Source: an uncultured Burkholderiales bacterium (GTDB lineage: Bacteria > Pseudomonadota > Gammaproteobacteria > Burkholderiales > Thiobacillaceae). Taken from it: 17,264 nucleotides of DNA. The position numbers were made by a program, and so were the translations under genes. The stretch is taken from NCBI GenBank assembly GCA_937925755.1, contig CALAMX010000188.1, positions 1-17,264 of the forward strand, written 5' to 3'. Below are positions 16,074 to 17,264 of the stretch, piece after piece. Positions within the stretch are counted from its first letter, which is position 1; each line of letters starts with the position of its first letter. The notes below the pieces were generated by a model. That model was not told where the DNA came from. It saw only the letters and a program-made list of their open reading frames with translations, and ran no database searches.

Positions 16074-16244
16074 AGGTAAAGGTCGTAAAAGTTTTCTGGC
16101 GGCTCGCCCCCGCACCTAACGTGACCCGCCGGACTGACTCGCACCCCGGATTGCTTCCATAGAGAGCGCACGCTAAACAGGCCGTTGGCGACTTGTCGCC
16201 TTCAGGCAGATTCAGTTCCGGCACCCGCCACCTTCCACCCTCAA
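16056..16244. repeat. 22-base inverted repeat spanning the IS110 left non-coding region
   Basis: 16056-16077 and 16223-16244 are inverted copies of each other with three mismatches in 22, including a perfect 14-base core (GGGTGGAAGGTGGC at 16060-16073, complement at 16227-16240). The first arm is shared with the local hairpin at 16029-16073, so three related segments exist, two in one orientation and one in the other. It could be a closing stem of a structured RNA, the ends of a small non-autonomous element, or repeated target-site sequence. Confidence 0.6.
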
Positions 16245-16264
16245 GTATAAATCGACAGGAGGCG

Positions 16265-16287
16265 GTATAGCACGGGTAGCGCTATAC
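16265..16287 (+). promoter_or_regulatory. Inverted repeat just before the IS110 transposase start
   Basis: GTATAGC (16265-16271) and GCTATAC (16281-16287) are exact inverted copies around a nine-base loop, ending 6 bases before the GTG start. The palindrome TAGCGCTA (16277-16284) overlaps the right arm and offers another fold. An AGGAGG-like site at 16257-16262 lies over 30 bases from the start and would only come close if the hairpin folded. Confidence 0.45.
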
Positions 16288-16293
16288 AAACGT

Positions 16294-16991
16294 GTGATCG
16301 GCCTTGACATTCACCAGGCGCAGATCACGGCCTGTGCGCTGATCGAGGAAGCCGATGGCAGCACGCGCATCGAGCAACGGCAGTTCGGCGGATTCAAGCG
16401 GGATCGTCGTGCTCTGGCAACCTGGGTGGCCTCGCTGAATCCCGACGAAGTGGTGATGGAGAGCACCGGCATCGACGGGAAGAGCCCGTATGCGGCGCTG
16501 GAGGCGGTGGGCATTCGTGCCAAGGTGGTGAATGCGCGACACGTCAAGAACGTGCCGGGGCGCAAGACGATGTAGGGACGCCCACTGGCTGGCGACGCTG
16601 GCGCGCGCGGGTCTGCTGCGCGGTTCGTTCGTGCCGCCGGCAAAACTGCGGGAATTGCGCTTGATTGCGCGCCAGCGGCAGAAACGGGTCGGCCAACTGG
16701 CCTCGGAGAAGAACCGGCTGCACAAGGTGCTGACCGACAGCGGCATTCGCCTCGGCGCGGTGGTCAGCGATCTCCACGGTAAATCCGCCCGCGCCATGGT
16801 CAAGGCGATCATCGCCGACCAGGCGCCCCCACGAGGTACCCAAACTGGCCAGCGCTCGACTGAAGGCCAGCCGGGAGGAAATCTTCGATGCCCTGCAAGG
16901 TGACCTCAGTGCCAGCCATCGTTTCGTGCTCGACGAACTGATGCAGCACATCGAGGAGATCGAAGCCCGCATCGCCCGCTTCGACACCTGA
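16294..16991 (+). pseudogene. IS110-family transposase, two frameshifts and C-terminal truncation
   Basis: The GTG at 16294 starts a DEDD (RuvC-like) recombinase: GLDIHQ with Asp5, VVMESTG with Glu56, then VVNARHVKNVPGRKT. At 16567-16577 the frame breaks exactly where the DxxD pair should follow; the first frame stops at TAG 16573-16575 and homology resumes one frame on with RDAHWLATLARAGLLRGSFVPP. A second shift lies at the run of five C at 16826-16830, after which HEVPKLASARLKASREE continues in the third frame to TGA 16989-16991. The restored protein would be about 230 residues, so the C-terminal half with the catalytic serine is missing, cut off by the IS3 element whose first bases supply the stop. 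The gene cannot make an active recombinase. Confidence 0.85.
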
Positions 16992-17021
16992 GCTTCCCTC
17001 TGTTTTTCGTCTTCCAACCCT

Positions 17022-17036
17022 GCGGCATTATGCCGC
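17022..17036 (-). repeat. Near-perfect palindrome at the IS3 transposase stop
   Basis: GCGGCAT (17022-17028) and ATGCCGC (17030-17036) are exact inverted copies separated by one base and cover the TAA stop. There is no T run behind it on the minus strand, so it may slow transcription or ribosomes, or be incidental. Confidence 0.35.
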
Positions 17037-17264
17037 CAATTCATGCTCATGCTGACGCCTGATCCACTCGTTCAGGATTTGCTGTGGCGAGGCATAGCCG
17101 AGCGTGGAATGCTTGCGTCTGCGATTGTAGAACGGCTCGATGTAATCGAACCGATCGGCCTGAGCTTCGGCTCTCGTGCCGTAGCGGCTGCCATGCACCC
17201 GCTCATTTTTCAGGCTGTTGCAGAAGCTTTCCGAACAGGCATCGTCCCAACGATCTCCCTTGCG
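17028..17264 (-). CDS. IS3-family transposase OrfB, C-terminal end (5' partial)
   Basis: The last 78 codons of an rve/DDE integrase-type transposase are present, ending at TAA (complement of 17028-17030); the frame runs off the window. Visible landmarks are RKGDRWDDACSESFCNSLKNERV, with the catalytic glutamate of the DDE triad in the CSESF helix, and FDYIEPFYNRRRKHSTLGYASP, the typical IS3 C-terminal block. OrfB joins with OrfA by programmed frameshift in intact elements; that part is outside. Whether the full element is intact cannot be seen. Confidence 0.88.
   Translation of the reverse strand, partial: RKGDRWDDACSESFCNSLKNERVHGSRYGTRAEAQADRFDYIEPFYNRRRKHSTLGYASPQQILNEWIRRQHEHELAA

Larger units (their letters stand above)
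16009..16293 (+). other. Non-coding region holding the presumed IS110 left end (bridge RNA candidate)
   Basis: These 285 bases between the EF-G-like stop and the IS110 transposase have no credible gene. IS110-family elements carry a non-coding stretch ahead of the recombinase gene from which a structured bridge RNA of roughly 180 bases is made, and the size here fits. What is seen is several inverted repeats (listed separately), an exact GGCGAC-TT-GTCGCC palindrome at 16187-16200, and a TATAAA at 16246-16251. The left boundary of the element cannot be placed, because IS110 elements have no terminal inverted repeats of the usual kind and the right end is lost. The RNA assignment is inference from family and position. 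Confidence 0.4.
16989..17264 (-). mobile_element. Partial IS3-family insertion sequence (right end, continues beyond window)
   Basis: The element is read on the minus strand; its transposase end and 3' non-coding tail lie here. The outer boundary is placed at TGAGCTTCCC (16989), where IS110 coding homology stops at once and the sequence begins with TG as IS3 ends do. The other end and any target duplication are outside the window, so the boundary is an inference good to perhaps a few bases. Confidence 0.7.

Noticed and set aside
16105..16200. Integron attC-like site, from ACCTAAC at 16114-16120 and a nearby GTTGGC
   Set aside because: The second core does not fit GTTRRRY and there is no matching L box pair or cassette gene.
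16560..16580. Programmed frameshift in the IS110 gene
   Set aside because: IS110 recombinases are made from one frame, there is no slippery heptamer, and a second break and truncation follow, so decay is simpler.

Overview
The window is GC-rich, densely coded Gammaproteobacterial chromosomal DNA. The evidence is the bamA-skp-lpxD-fabZ-lpxA-lpxB-rnhB gene order, MotA/MotB proteins of the E. coli type, and a divergent ppsA/ppsR pair. An acyltransferase of the PEP-CTERM/exosortase type and the IS110 and IS3 remnants would suit an environmental lineage such as the Chromatiales (purple sulfur bacteria and relatives). That finer placement is inference, because no rRNA or other marker is present.

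Positions 1-5440 carry the end of the outer-membrane assembly gene bamA (5' part outside the window), the periplasmic chaperone gene skp, and the early lipid A pathway (lpxD, fabZ, lpxA, lpxB), followed by rnhB. All are on the + strand with short gaps or overlaps. In E. coli dnaE follows rnhB; here rnhB is followed at once by motA, whose ribosome binding site overlaps the rnhB stop codon. The co-directional run continues through motB, a membrane-anchored SAM methyltransferase and an HDOD-GAF signalling protein, ending at 9624.

Positions 9625-12893 hold phosphoenolpyruvate synthase (ppsA, minus strand), whose stop codon abuts that of the HDOD gene, and its divergent regulator ppsR, 44 bp away. 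The phosphohistidine and the regulatory threonine of PpsA are both present, so the kinase/phosphorylase control loop looks intact.

Positions 12894-16008 hold two genes with unusual leaders. One is an orphan exosortase-associated (LuxI-like fold) acyltransferase preceded by a long imperfect inverted repeat. The other is a divergent EF-G-like translational GTPase, with Tyr in place of the usual catalytic His, preceded by a leader with mutually exclusive hairpins.

Positions 16009-17264 are a mobile-element graveyard. They contain repeat-rich non-coding DNA, an IS110-family transposase with two frameshifts and no C-terminal half, and the right end of an IS3-family element that cut it off. The 285-bp non-coding stretch ahead of the IS110 gene is where the bridge RNA of that family would be encoded.

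No rRNA, tRNA, CRISPR array or complete mobile element was seen. The points most worth following are the membrane methyltransferase beside motAB, the structured leader of the EF-G-like gene, and the IS110 left-end repeats.
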